From positions 1 to 64,000 of the forward strand of contig NZ_QXNY01000001.1 of NCBI RefSeq assembly GCF_003572205.1: a stretch of 64,000 nt of DNA, given 5' to 3'. Below are positions 20,628 through 29,141 of the stretch, in pieces. A program made the translations under genes and the position numbers. The notes beneath the pieces were generated by a model. That model saw nothing but the letters and a program-made list of their open reading frames with translations, made no database searches and had not been told where the DNA came from. Source of the DNA: Algihabitans albus (GTDB taxonomy: Bacteria; Pseudomonadota; Alphaproteobacteria; Kiloniellales; DSM-21159). The first letter of the stretch is position 1. Each line of letters starts with the position of its first letter.

Positions 20628-22484
20628 TCAGACGAGAACCATGCCCTCTTCGCTGATCGGCTTCGCCGCCTTGTCGCCCGGCCCCAGCAGCATCTCGTTG
20701 TGGGCCGCGCCCGAGGGGATCATGGGGAAACAGTTCTCGTCCTGCGCCACGCAGCAGTCGAAGATCACCGGACGGGGAACCTCGATCATCTCCAGGATCT
20801 TGTCGTCCAGTTCCTCCGCCTTGTCGGCACGGATTCCGACGGCTCCGAAGGCCTCGGCCAGGGCGACGAAGTCGGGCAGGCTGGCGCTGTAGCTCTCCGA
20901 GTAGCGGGCGCCGTGCAGCAGCTCCTGCCACTGCCGGACCATACCCATCCACTGGTTGTTGACGATGAAGACCTTCACCGGCAGGCCGTACTGCGCCAGC
21001 GTCGACATCTCCTGGATGTTCATCAGGATCGAGGCCTCGCCGGCGACGTCGATCACCAGCGCGTCGGGATGGGCGATCTGGACGCCCATCGCCGCCGGCA
21101 GGCCGTAGCCCATGGTGCCCAGCCCGCCGGAGGTCATCCAGCGGTTCGGCTGCTCGAACTTGAAGAACTGCGCCGCCCACATCTGGTGCTGGCCGACCTC
21201 GGTGGTGATGTAGGTCGGCTTGCCGGCCTTGGCCTCGTTCTCCGCCGTGAGCTGATAGAGCCGCTGGATCGCGTACTGCGGCTTGATGATCTGACCCGTC
21301 TGCCGGTAGCTCAGGCAGTCGCGCCCGCGCCAGGCCGCGATCCGCTCCCACCAGGCGGCCTGGGCCTTGCGGGCCGCGCCGGCATTCAGGGTTCCGCCGG
21401 CCGTGCGGCGCTTCCACTCGTCGACCAGCGCGCGCAACGCGGCTTCGGCATCGGCCACGACCGGCAGGTCGACCATCACGTTCTTGTTGATCGACGAAGG
21501 ATCGATATCGACGTGGATCTTGATCGAGTCGGGCGAGAAGTCGGTCAGACGCCCGGTCACCCGGTCGTCGAAGCGGGCGCCGACGTTCAGCATCACGTCG
21601 CAGCCGTGCATCGCAAGATTGGCCTCGTAGGTTCCGTGCATGCCGAGCATGCCGAGGAACTGCGGGTCGCTGGCCGGCACGGCGCCCAGGCCCATCAGCG
21701 TGTTGGTCACCGGCGCGCCGGTCAGGTGCACCAGCTCGGTCAGCAGCCGGCTGGCCTCCGGCCCGGCGTTGATGACGCCGCCGCCGGCATAGATGATCGG
21801 CCGCTTGGCGGCGGCCAGCAGGTCGATCGCCTTGGCGATCGCGGCCGGGTCCGGGGCCGTCTGCGGACGGTAGCTGCGATGCACCACCTGCTCTTTTTCG
21901 GTGTAGCTGCCCTTGGTCTGCAGCACGTCCTTCGGCAGGTCCACAACCACCGGGCCGGGCCGGCCATGGGTCGCGACGTAGAAGGCCTCGTGCAGGATGC
22001 GCGGCAGATCGCCAACGGCCCGGACGAGATAGTTGTGCTTGGTGCAGGGCCGGGTGATGCCGGTCGTGTCCGCCTCCTGAAAGGCGTCGTTGCCGATCAG
22101 ATGGGTCGGCACCTGCCCCGTCAGGCAGACGACGGGGATGGAGTCCATCAGGGCATCGGTCAGACCGGTCACCGCATTGGTCGCACCGGGCCCGGAAGTG
22201 ACCAGCACCACGCCGGGTTTGCCGGTGGAGCGGGCATAGCCCTCGGCCGCATGGACCGCCGCCTGCTCGTGCCGCACCAGAATGTGACGCAGGCTGTTCT
22301 GCTGAAACAACGCGTCGTAGATTGGCAGGACCGCGCCGCCGGGATAGCCGAAGACGACTTCGACGCCCTGATCCACCAGTGCCTTGATGACCATCTCGGC
22401 GCCCGTGTAGGCGGCGGACGTCTCGGGAGCGGCGCATTCAGCGGGGCTTTCGGCAGCCGTCGTCTCGGCAGCGGTGGCGGGCAT
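20628..22484 (-). CDS. ilvB: Acetolactate synthase large (catalytic) subunit
   Basis: A 618-residue thiamine-diphosphate enzyme that condenses two pyruvates, or pyruvate with 2-oxobutyrate. Domains run in order: TPP-binding N (VFGYPGGAVLPIYDALFQ, catalytic Glu in RHEQAAVHAAEGYA), the central FAD-binding domain, and TPP-binding C (GLGTMGYGLPAAMGVQIAHP; AGEASILMNIQEMSTL; NNQWMGMVRQWQ). The Mg2+ motif reads GEAS rather than GDxS, a variant I recall from other alphaproteobacterial enzymes. The N-terminal 25 residues are a Thr/Ala/Glu-rich extension. Start ATG at 22484 has GAGGAA upstream. Confidence 0.97.
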   Translation of the reverse strand: MPATAAETTAAESPAECAAPETSAAYTGAEMVIKALVDQGVEVVFGYPGGAVLPIYDALFQQNSLRHILVRHEQAAVHAAEGYARSTGKPGVVLVTSGPGATNAVTGLTDALMDSIPVVCLTGQVPTHLIGNDAFQEADTTGITRPCTKHNYLVRAVGDLPRILHEAFYVATHGRPGPVVVDLPKDVLQTKGSYTEKEQVVHRSYRPQTAPDPAAIAKAIDLLAAAKRPIIYAGGGVINAGPEASRLLTELVHLTGAPVTNTLMGLGAVPASDPQFLGMLGMHGTYEANLAMHGCDVMLNVGARFDDRVTGRLTDFSPDSIKIHVDIDPSSINKNVMVDLPVVADAEAALRALVDEWKRRTAGGTLNAGAARKAQAAWWERIAAWRGRDCLSYRQTGQIIKPQYAIQRLYQLTAENEAKAGKPTYITTEVGQHQMWAAQFFKFEQPNRWMTSGGLGTMGYGLPAAMGVQIAHPDALVIDVAGEASILMNIQEMSTLAQYGLPVKVFIVNNQWMGMVRQWQELLHGARYSESYSASLPDFVALAEAFGAVGIRADKAEELDDKILEMIEVPRPVIFDCCVAQDENCFPMIPSGAAHNEMLLGPGDKAAKPISEEGMVLV

Positions 22485-22586
22485 CGCGGTTCATTCCTCA
22501 AGCAAAGCTTCGCGGGCGCGGTAAGCCCCACGTTTGTTTATGGCTTTTTGCCCCCGGGGCACCCGACGCGCCCGTTTGGGACCGAT

Positions 22587-23618
22587 TTAATCCAGATCCA
22601 GCACCCTATCCTTGGGCGTTCGGGTGGTCAACAAAAACTCGTCAACTTTCGAAAAGGTTTCGGGCAATTGATATTCTGAAAATTGCGTTTCCATAACATA
22701 CGCATTCTTAATATGTCGCAGAACTTGGGTTCTCAGCCAGGTCGCCTGCCGCTTGGCATAGCGCCGCGTCGCTTGTTGCGCTGCGGCAACGGCTTCTTCC
22801 AACGTCACTTTCCCGGACAGATGGTCCGCCAGCTCCGACACGCCGAGGGCCTTCATGGCCGGCAGGCGCGGATCGAGCCCTCGCGCCAGCAGCCGGCGCA
22901 CCTCCTCCACCGCCCCCGCTGCGACCATCGCCTCGAAGCGGGTGTCGCAGGCCGCGGCCAGCGCGGCGCGCGGCGGCAGCAGCACCAGCCAGAGGAAGCG
23001 CCAGGGCGCGGGTCCGGCCGCGTTCGGCGCGGCCTGCCAGTCGGCCAGGCCTCGACCGGTCGCCTCCAGCACCTCCCAGGCACGCTGCAGGCGTTGGCGG
23101 TCGTTGGGGTGAAGTTTCGCCGCCGTCGTGGGGTCGCGCCCCAGCAGCTCGGCATGCAGCCCGGCGGGACCGAGCGCCGCCAGCCGCCGGACGGCCCGCT
23201 CGCGCAGCTCCGCCGGGATCGGCGGCAGCGCCGCGATCCCCTCGGTCAGCGCCTTGAGATAGAGCCCGGTGCCGCCGCAGAGCAGCGGTACGCGACCTTC
23301 GCCGCGCGCGGCCTCCATCTCCGCCAGGGCCAGCGCACGCCAGCGGCCCGCCGAACAGCGCTCAGCCGCGTCGAGCCGTCCGTAGAGCCGGTGCGGCACG
23401 TCACCGCCGGTCGCCGGCGCGTCCGGCTGGGCGCTCAGGACCGGCAGATCGCGGTAGATCTGCATGGAATCGGCATTGATCACCGTACCCGGCAGGCGCG
23501 CGGCCAGGGCCGCCGCCAGGGCCGACTTGCCGCTGGCGGTCGGCCCCGCGACGATAACCGCGGGCGGCGGATCGGGTGAGAGGGCGGGCGGCGAGGAAGG
23601 GGCGTCGGTCTTCGTCAT
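22587..23618 (-). CDS. miaA: tRNA dimethylallyltransferase
   Basis: A 343-residue enzyme that transfers a dimethylallyl group to N6 of A37 in tRNAs reading U-starting codons. The P-loop is GPTASGKSALAAALA near residue 25, followed by NADSMQIYRDL, GGTGLYLKALTEG and the RQATWLRTQ segment. ATG at 23618 is chosen, 48 bp from the divergent serB start. The C-terminal 45 residues are encoded by unusually AT-rich DNA (22615-22720) and form a tail ending RVLDLD, somewhat longer than in textbook MiaA. Confidence 0.95.
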   Translation of the reverse strand: MTKTDAPSSPPALSPDPPPAVIVAGPTASGKSALAAALAARLPGTVINADSMQIYRDLPVLSAQPDAPATGGDVPHRLYGRLDAAERCSAGRWRALALAEMEAARGEGRVPLLCGGTGLYLKALTEGIAALPPIPAELRERAVRRLAALGPAGLHAELLGRDPTTAAKLHPNDRQRLQRAWEVLEATGRGLADWQAAPNAAGPAPWRFLWLVLLPPRAALAAACDTRFEAMVAAGAVEEVRRLLARGLDPRLPAMKALGVSELADHLSGKVTLEEAVAAAQQATRRYAKRQATWLRTQVLRHIKNAYVMETQFSEYQLPETFSKVDEFLLTTRTPKDRVLDLD

Positions 23619-23666
23619 CTCTGGCGGCTTGTATCGCTCCGGTCCGCTCGCTATGAGGAGCGCGCT

Positions 23667-24569
23667 ATGGCGTTTGTCCTCACCCTGATCGCCGATCCGA
23701 GCCGGCGCAAGCTCTCGGCGCAAGCCGTCGATGCGGCGCGCACGGCCCTGACCTCCGGCGGCGGCAATGTCGGCCCGAGCGACTGGTTGTCACCGGACGA
23801 AGCCTGCGACCTCCCCTTCGAAGGCCTCTCGACACTGGACGCCGAGCGGCTTGTCCGCGAAGCCCTTCGCGATCTGCCGGTCGATCTGGCCGCACAGCCG
23901 CTCGCGGGGCGGCGCAAGGCCCTGCTGCTCGCGGATATGGAGTCGACCATCATCGCCGAGGAGATGCTGGACGAGCTGGCCGAGACGGTCGGTCTGCGCG
24001 ACGAGATCGCGGAGGTCACCGCCCGGGCCATGTCCGGGGACCTGGACTTCGAGGAGGCGCTGGAGGCCCGCGTCGCCAAACTCGCCGGACTGCCGCTCGG
24101 GGAGGTCGAACGAGCCGCCGAGCGCATGACCTTCAATCCCGGCGCGCGCAGCCTGATCCGCAGCCTGCGGGCTGCCGGCGTTCCCTGCATCCTGGTCTCG
24201 GGAGGTTTCACGATCTTCGCGGATCTGGTTGCGGAAGCCTGCGGCTTCTCCGCCGTCCGCGCCAACGTCCTGGAGATCGAGGCGGGCAAACTATCCGGCG
24301 GCGTGCACAAGCCGATCCTCGGCCGCAAAGCGAAGCTGGACGCGCTGGAGCGCTTGAGTGCGGAACTGAGCGTCACGCCGGCGGCCGCCTGCACGGTCGG
24401 CGACGGCGCCAACGACTTGGCGATGCTGAACGCGGCCGGCCTGGGAGTTGCCTATCGCGGGAAGCCGGCGGTTCGGGCGGCGGCACGCTACGCGCTCGAT
24501 GTCGCCGACCTGACCGGCCTGCTGTTCTATCAGGGCTACCGGCGCGCGGACTTCGCCGAGCTGGGCTGA
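23667..24569 (+). CDS. serB: Phosphoserine phosphatase
   Basis: A 300-residue HAD-superfamily phosphatase for the last step of serine synthesis. Motif I is ADMESTIIAEEMLDELAE (from about residue 91), motif II is VSGGFT, and motif III with the Mg2+ site is VGDGANDLAMLNAAGLGVA. The usual motif I is DxDST; here the second Asp, the general acid/base, is Glu. Length and the N-terminal ACT-like region fit SerB. It is divergent from miaA, as seen in relatives. Confidence 0.93.
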   Translation: MAFVLTLIADPSRRKLSAQAVDAARTALTSGGGNVGPSDWLSPDEACDLPFEGLSTLDAERLVREALRDLPVDLAAQPLAGRRKALLLADMESTIIAEEMLDELAETVGLRDEIAEVTARAMSGDLDFEEALEARVAKLAGLPLGEVERAAERMTFNPGARSLIRSLRAAGVPCILVSGGFTIFADLVAEACGFSAVRANVLEIEAGKLSGGVHKPILGRKAKLDALERLSAELSVTPAAACTVGDGANDLAMLNAAGLGVAYRGKPAVRAAARYALDVADLTGLLFYQGYRRADFAELG

Positions 24570-24642
24570 GCGACCGCCTCCCTATCTCTGGCCGGTCTCC
24601 TGGCCTTGATCTCTGGCCGATTTCCTGGCCCTGGCCGATTTC

Positions 24643-26109
24643 CTAGCCTTGGCCGATGCGAAGCACGATCCACTGATACTCGCCGCCGCGGTAGACCAGT
24701 AGGGTCAGACTGCGGCGCTCCGCCTCTCGGGCCTGCTCGACGTAGGACTCCACCTCGTCCGGGGTCGCCACGCGCTCCTGATCCACCTCGACGATGACAT
24801 CGCCGGGCTGCAGACCCTTCTCCTCGGCGCTGCCGCCGCTGTCGACCTCGGTGACGATCACACCGCCGACGCCCTCTTCGAGAGCGAAGGTTTCGCGCCG
24901 TTCGTCGGTCATGACACCGAGGCTGAGGCCGAGCGCGGGCAGATCCCGCACTTCCTCCGGATCGGGCGGCGGCGGCGCGGCAGCGGCCAGGGCCTCCGCA
25001 TCGCGCTGGCCGAGGTTGACCTGCATCGTCTGGCGCGACCCCTCGCGCCAGATCACCACGTCCACGTCGCGGCCGACCGAGGTCTCGGCGACCATTCGTA
25101 CCAGTCCGCGCGTATCGGCCACCGGGCGGTCGTCGAAGGTGATGATGACGTCGCCCTGCACGATCCCCGCCGACTGCGCCGGACCGCCGTCGATCACGTT
25201 GGCGACGTAGGCGCCGGTGGCGGGCGGCGGCAAGGCCAGTTCGCCGGCAAGTTCCTCGGTCACGGTCTGGATGCGCACCCCCAGCCAGCCGCGCCGGACC
25301 TCGCCGAAGCGGCGCAGGGAGTCGATCACGTTCTGCGCGATCGCCGAGGGAACCGCGAAGCCGATTCCGATCGAACCGCCGGAGGGCGAGAAGATCGCGG
25401 TGTTGATGCCGATCACCTCGCCGTCGAGGTTGAACATGGGTCCGCCCGAGTTACCCCGGTTGATCGCCGCGTCGGTTTGCAGGAAATCGTCGTAGGGGCC
25501 GGCGTTGATGTCCCGGCCGCGGGCGGAAACGATGCCGGCGGTGACCGAGCCGCCCAGCCCGAAGGGATTGCCGACAGCCAGCACCCAGTCGCCGACGCGC
25601 ACGCTGTTGGAGTTGCCCCAGATGGTGCTGGGCAGGGGCGAGGTCGGATTGACCTTCAGCAGCGCCAGATCGGTTTCGGGATCGCTGCCGATGATCTCCG
25701 CCTCGTAGGTGGTGTCGTCGGACAGCACGACCTCGACGGTGTCGGCCTCGGCGATCACGTGGTTGTTGGTCACCACGTAGCCCTCAGGGTCGATGATGAA
25801 ACCGGATCCCAGGGAGTTGGCGCGGCGGCGCGGCGGCGGCGCGCCCTGACCACGACGCTCGAAGAACTCCCGGAACATCTCCTCGAAGTCTTCCTGGTCG
25901 CCGCGCTCGACGACCTGCGTCGTGGAGATGTTGACCACGGTCGGCAGAAGCTGATCGGCCAGATCGGCGAAGGAGATCGGCGCCCCCTGCGGCTGCGCGG
26001 CGGCAGGGGCGGCCAGCACGGCCGCCAAAACCCAGACGCCGGCGGCAAGCAGCGCGGTCGCACGCGGGCGGAGCAGGGAAACGAAACAGGCGATTTCGGC
26101 TCGAGTCAC
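24643..26109 (-). CDS. degP: Do/DegP-like periplasmic serine endoprotease
   Basis: A 488-residue HtrA-family protease. A signal peptide (hydrophobic core to APAAAQP near residue 40) directs it to the periplasm. Catalytic triad motifs are VTNNHVIAEAD (His), ETDLALLKV (Asp) and NRGNSGGPMFN (Ser). Two PDZ domains follow, the first ending near VVIWREG and the second containing GLQPGDVIVEVDQE. GTG at 26109 is preferred because GAGAGGA lies 6 bases upstream; the frame also reaches 26181 with a charged, non-signal N-terminus. DegP and DegQ cannot be told apart from this sequence. It degrades or refolds damaged envelope proteins, and hflKC lies upstream on the same strand. Confidence 0.93.
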   Translation of the reverse strand: MTRAEIACFVSLLRPRATALLAAGVWVLAAVLAAPAAAQPQGAPISFADLADQLLPTVVNISTTQVVERGDQEDFEEMFREFFERRGQGAPPPRRRANSLGSGFIIDPEGYVVTNNHVIAEADTVEVVLSDDTTYEAEIIGSDPETDLALLKVNPTSPLPSTIWGNSNSVRVGDWVLAVGNPFGLGGSVTAGIVSARGRDINAGPYDDFLQTDAAINRGNSGGPMFNLDGEVIGINTAIFSPSGGSIGIGFAVPSAIAQNVIDSLRRFGEVRRGWLGVRIQTVTEELAGELALPPPATGAYVANVIDGGPAQSAGIVQGDVIITFDDRPVADTRGLVRMVAETSVGRDVDVVIWREGSRQTMQVNLGQRDAEALAAAAPPPPDPEEVRDLPALGLSLGVMTDERRETFALEEGVGGVIVTEVDSGGSAEEKGLQPGDVIVEVDQERVATPDEVESYVEQAREAERRSLTLLVYRGGEYQWIVLRIGQG

Positions 26110-26278
26110 CAGGAATCCTCTCGGCGGTCCTATGCGGTCGCGGCCCGGGTCCGGCTCATGCTTGCCGGGGCCGTCAGCCATCTATTTGGCGTGCCGGACG
26201 CTGCCGGCAATCTGCAGTGTGCCTCAAACTCTCGCGAGGAGGAAACGGGCAACTGCGATTTGCCCCGCGCGAGGGGGA

Positions 26279-26464
26279 TCAGGCGCGCAGCAGCCAGACG
26301 GCGAGAACCCCGAGCGCGGCCGCGACCAGTCCCGCGATTCGCAGGGTTTCCGGCGGCAACTCCGACAGCTGTCGATAGAGCGCGGCCGGAGCACCGGGAA
26401 AGAGCGCGAGGATGCAGCCCTCGATCACGAAGACCAGCGCGAGGGCGGTCAGCAGGTCGGACAT
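26279..26464 (-). CDS. DUF2065 family small membrane protein
   Basis: A 61-residue protein with two hydrophobic segments (ALALVFVIEGCILALFPG and IAGLVAAALGVLAVWLL), matching the YjeT-like DUF2065 family in size and pattern. Family genes are commonly found beside hflK/hflC, as here: it lies between hflC and degP on the same strand, just beyond the hflC terminator. Function unknown; probably an inner-membrane accessory. Confidence 0.88.
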   Translation of the reverse strand: MSDLLTALALVFVIEGCILALFPGAPAALYRQLSELPPETLRIAGLVAAALGVLAVWLLRA

Positions 26465-26490
26465 CGCTGGAGGTTAAGCCCTGAAAACAT

Positions 26491-26531
26491 CGAAAGAAAA
26501 GCGGCTGCCCACCGCGTCGATGGGCAGCCGC
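26491..26531 (-). terminator. Rho-independent terminator of the hflKC operon
   Basis: On the minus strand GCGGCTGCCCA / TGGGCAGCCGC form a perfect 11-bp stem (26501-26531) around a 9-base loop, followed directly by TTTTCTTTC. It lies 40 bp past the hflC stop. This is one of the two clearest intrinsic terminators in the window. Confidence 0.9.
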
Positions 26532-26571
26532 CTGGTCTCGCCGTTCGGCACCGGAAAACCTGGTGCGGAGC

Positions 26572-27663
26572 TTACTGCGCCGGGGGTTCCGCTGCCAGCG
26601 ATCCGGTTCCTCCCGGACTGACGGGGCGCGACTGCGCCCGCTGCTCGGGATTGCGTTCGGCGTTCATCACGCCTGCCGGCAACTGGTTGAAGAAGCGGAA
26701 AAAGTCGTTGTCCGGCGGCATCACGATCATCGAGTTCTCGCCGCGAATCGCATCGGTGTAGGCCTGCATCGAGCGATAGAAGTCGAAGAACTCTGCATCC
26801 TGACCGAAGGCGTCGTTCAGCAGACGTGTCCGCTCGCCCTCGCCTTCACCGCGCAGGATGTCCGAGTCGCGCTGCGCCTCGGCCCGAATGACCGTCGCTT
26901 CGCGATCGGCGGAGGCGGTGATCCGCTGGAACTGCTCTTGACCCTGAGCGCGGAACTCGGCGGCGTCGCGCTCGCGCTCCGCCCGCATGCGCTCATAGAC
27001 CGAGCGGCTGACGTCCGACGAAAGATCGGCCCGGCCGATACGCACGTCCACCACATCGATGCCGAGACCCCGGCGGCGGCGTTCGGCCGGCTGCGAGGTA
27101 TCGGTGAGCTGAACCTCCTCCTCGGCCGGCTCGCCTTCGGTCTCCGCCGTGGCTCCAACGACCGTCGTGTCGATCCCGGCCTCGACGGTCGCCTGCCGCA
27201 CCGCCGCGTTCACGGAGCGGCGGATCTGCTGCATGATTTCGTCACGCTCTTCCGACAGCACGCTGGTCAAGGTCACCTCGCCCAGCACCGAGCGCACCTG
27301 GTTGTTCACGATCGGCGCAAAGCGGTCGCGCAACTGCGTCTCGTTGTTCACCGTCTCGTAGAAACGGACGGGATCGGTGATCCGGTAGCGCACGAAGACG
27401 TCGACGATCAGGCGCCGCTGGTCAGACAGGACGACCGTCAGCGGCGGCGGATCGAGGTTGAGAACGCGCCGGTCGAAGAAGAGCACGTTCTGGATAAAGG
27501 GCAGCTTGACGTTCAAGCCGGGTTCTTGAACCACACGCTTGATGGCACCGAACTGCAGGACCAGGGCCTGCTGGGTCTGATGCACGACGAAGAGAGCGTT
27601 GTAGGCGAGGAATCCCAGCACCACCAACAGGATACCGCCGAACAGGGCGAAGCGCTTTTGCAT
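26572..27663 (-). CDS. hflC: HflC, SPFH-domain membrane protein regulating FtsH
   Basis: A 363-residue protein with one N-terminal transmembrane segment (FALFGGILLVVLGFLAYNAL) and a periplasmic SPFH/band-7 domain (LVLQFGAIKRVVQEPGLNVK; RRVLNLDPPPLTVVLSD). The HflKC cage surrounds the FtsH protease. The central coiled-coil Ala/Glu/Arg-rich segment contains ERDAAEFRAQGQEQFQ. It is longer than the Enterobacterial protein (about 334) owing to an acidic insertion around residues 167-195. ATG at 27663 follows AAGGAAG; the gap from hflK is 18 bp. Confidence 0.95.
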   Translation of the reverse strand: MQKRFALFGGILLVVLGFLAYNALFVVHQTQQALVLQFGAIKRVVQEPGLNVKLPFIQNVLFFDRRVLNLDPPPLTVVLSDQRRLIVDVFVRYRITDPVRFYETVNNETQLRDRFAPIVNNQVRSVLGEVTLTSVLSEERDEIMQQIRRSVNAAVRQATVEAGIDTTVVGATAETEGEPAEEEVQLTDTSQPAERRRRGLGIDVVDVRIGRADLSSDVSRSVYERMRAERERDAAEFRAQGQEQFQRITASADREATVIRAEAQRDSDILRGEGEGERTRLLNDAFGQDAEFFDFYRSMQAYTDAIRGENSMIVMPPDNDFFRFFNQLPAGVMNAERNPEQRAQSRPVSPGGTGSLAAEPPAQ

Positions 27664-27681
27664 CTTCCTTATATCTCCCGG

Positions 27682-28908
27682 CTACTGCTGGTTCTGTGGG
27701 GTGGAGGAACCGTTGCCGGTCCCCATCCGCCCGCGCAGTTCATTGAGCGGCAGGTAGGGCACCGCCCCGGAGTCGCCGCTCATGATCACCTTGTCGGTGT
27801 CCCTGAGCACGCCCTGGACCGTCTCCAGGTACATGCGTCGCGTGGTCACCGAGGGGTTTTGCAGATAGGCCTCGTAGACGTTGAGGAAGCGCTGGGCTTC
27901 ACCCTGAGCCTCGTTGATCAGGCGCTCACGGTAAGCTTCGGCCTCCTGGATCATCCGCTGCGCTTCACCGCGCGCTTCCGGGATCACCTTGTTCCGGTAG
28001 GCGTCGGCCTGGTTGCGCAGACGATCCAGATCCTGGCGAGCGCGCTGCACGTCCTCGAAGGCATCGATTACCGGCTCGGGCGGCTGCACGTCCTGCAGGT
28101 TGATCTCGGTGATCGCGATGCCGGCCTGATACTCGTTCAGGATTTCCTGCAAAGTCTGACGGGTCAGATCCGCGACTTCGAAGCGGGCGTCCGTCAGGGC
28201 CGGCTGGATGTCCGTGCGGCCGATCGTTTCACGTATGGCACTCTCGGCGGCGATCTTGATGGTCGCCTCCGGCTCGCGAATGTTGAACAGGAACTGACCG
28301 GCGTTGCTGACCCGCCACTGCACGGTGAAGTCGATGTCGATAATATTCTGGTCGCCCGTCAGCATCAGGCTTTCTTCGGGGATGTCGTTGCTGCGACCGG
28401 CATTCCCGCGATAGCCGATCTCGATCTGACGGATTTCCTCGACGTTCGGAGTGACGGAACTCTCGACAGGCCAGGGCAGATGCCAGTGCAAACCCGGGCC
28501 GGCCAGGTTGCCCTGGTTGACCCACTCGCCGAAACGCAGGACCACGCCCTGCTGACCGGGACGAACCTGATAGAAGCCCGAGGCAAGCCAAAGGACGATG
28601 GCAACCGCGATCAGGATGCCGAGACCACGGGCACCGCCCATGCCGCCCGGCAGCACGCCGCGCAGGCGTTCCTGCCCGCGCCGGATCACATCCTCGAAGT
28701 CGGGCGGACGGTTTCCGCCGCCGCCGCCCCAACCTCCGGAGCCCCAGCCGCCACCGTTGTTACCGCCGCCGCCGCCGCCGCCACGACCGCCCCAAGGGCC
28801 GCCGCCGCCGCCGGATCCACCGCCAGAACCGCCGCCAGATCCACCGCCCCAGGGGCCACCGCCGCCGGAACCGCCTCCCGAGCCGCCGCTACCCGATTGC
28901 CAAGGCAT
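27682..28908 (-). CDS. hflK: HflK, SPFH-domain membrane protein regulating FtsH
   Basis: A 408-residue protein. The first 65 residues are an extreme Gly/Ser/Trp-rich cytoplasmic tail (many SGGG and GGWG units) followed by FEDVIRRGQERLR. One transmembrane segment (LGILIAVAIVLWLASGFY) precedes the SPFH domain (RPGQQGVVLRFGEWVNQGN; GLHWHLPWPVE). A long coiled-coil follows and the C-terminus ends near GTGNGSSTPQ. It pairs with HflC, encoded 18 bp downstream. AGGA lies 5 bases before the ATG at 28908. Confidence 0.95.
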   Translation of the reverse strand: MPWQSGSGGSGGGSGGGGPWGGGSGGGSGGGSGGGGGPWGGRGGGGGGGNNGGGWGSGGWGGGGGNRPPDFEDVIRRGQERLRGVLPGGMGGARGLGILIAVAIVLWLASGFYQVRPGQQGVVLRFGEWVNQGNLAGPGLHWHLPWPVESSVTPNVEEIRQIEIGYRGNAGRSNDIPEESLMLTGDQNIIDIDFTVQWRVSNAGQFLFNIREPEATIKIAAESAIRETIGRTDIQPALTDARFEVADLTRQTLQEILNEYQAGIAITEINLQDVQPPEPVIDAFEDVQRARQDLDRLRNQADAYRNKVIPEARGEAQRMIQEAEAYRERLINEAQGEAQRFLNVYEAYLQNPSVTTRRMYLETVQGVLRDTDKVIMSGDSGAVPYLPLNELRGRMGTGNGSSTPQNQQ

Positions 28909-29141
28909 ACTTTCCTGTCTCCCTGAACCCTGATGTAAAACTCGGACCGACCAGCCTGCCGGACCCGCTTTTTTGCTTTACCGAACGGCCCACTGCTCAC
29001 CTCCGGTGCCGATCTCCGCGCTGCGCCCGGAGGCCCCGTGGACAAGCGGCCGGCGCAACCCCTATATGCAGGATCTCGACCGTCGGCCGTTCTGGTCTTT
29101 CGGTTCCGCTCGATATCGGCACAACCGCGGAGAATTCAAGC

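Noticed and set aside
20332-22437. A 701-codon minus-strand open frame in another frame over ilvB
   Set aside because: It overlaps ilvB entirely, has Arg/Gly-rich composition typical of frame-shifted reading, and no domain.
26563-28926. A 787-codon open frame antisense to hflC and hflK
   Set aside because: It mirrors the coding strand; codon periodicity and all domain matches belong to the minus-strand hflKC genes.
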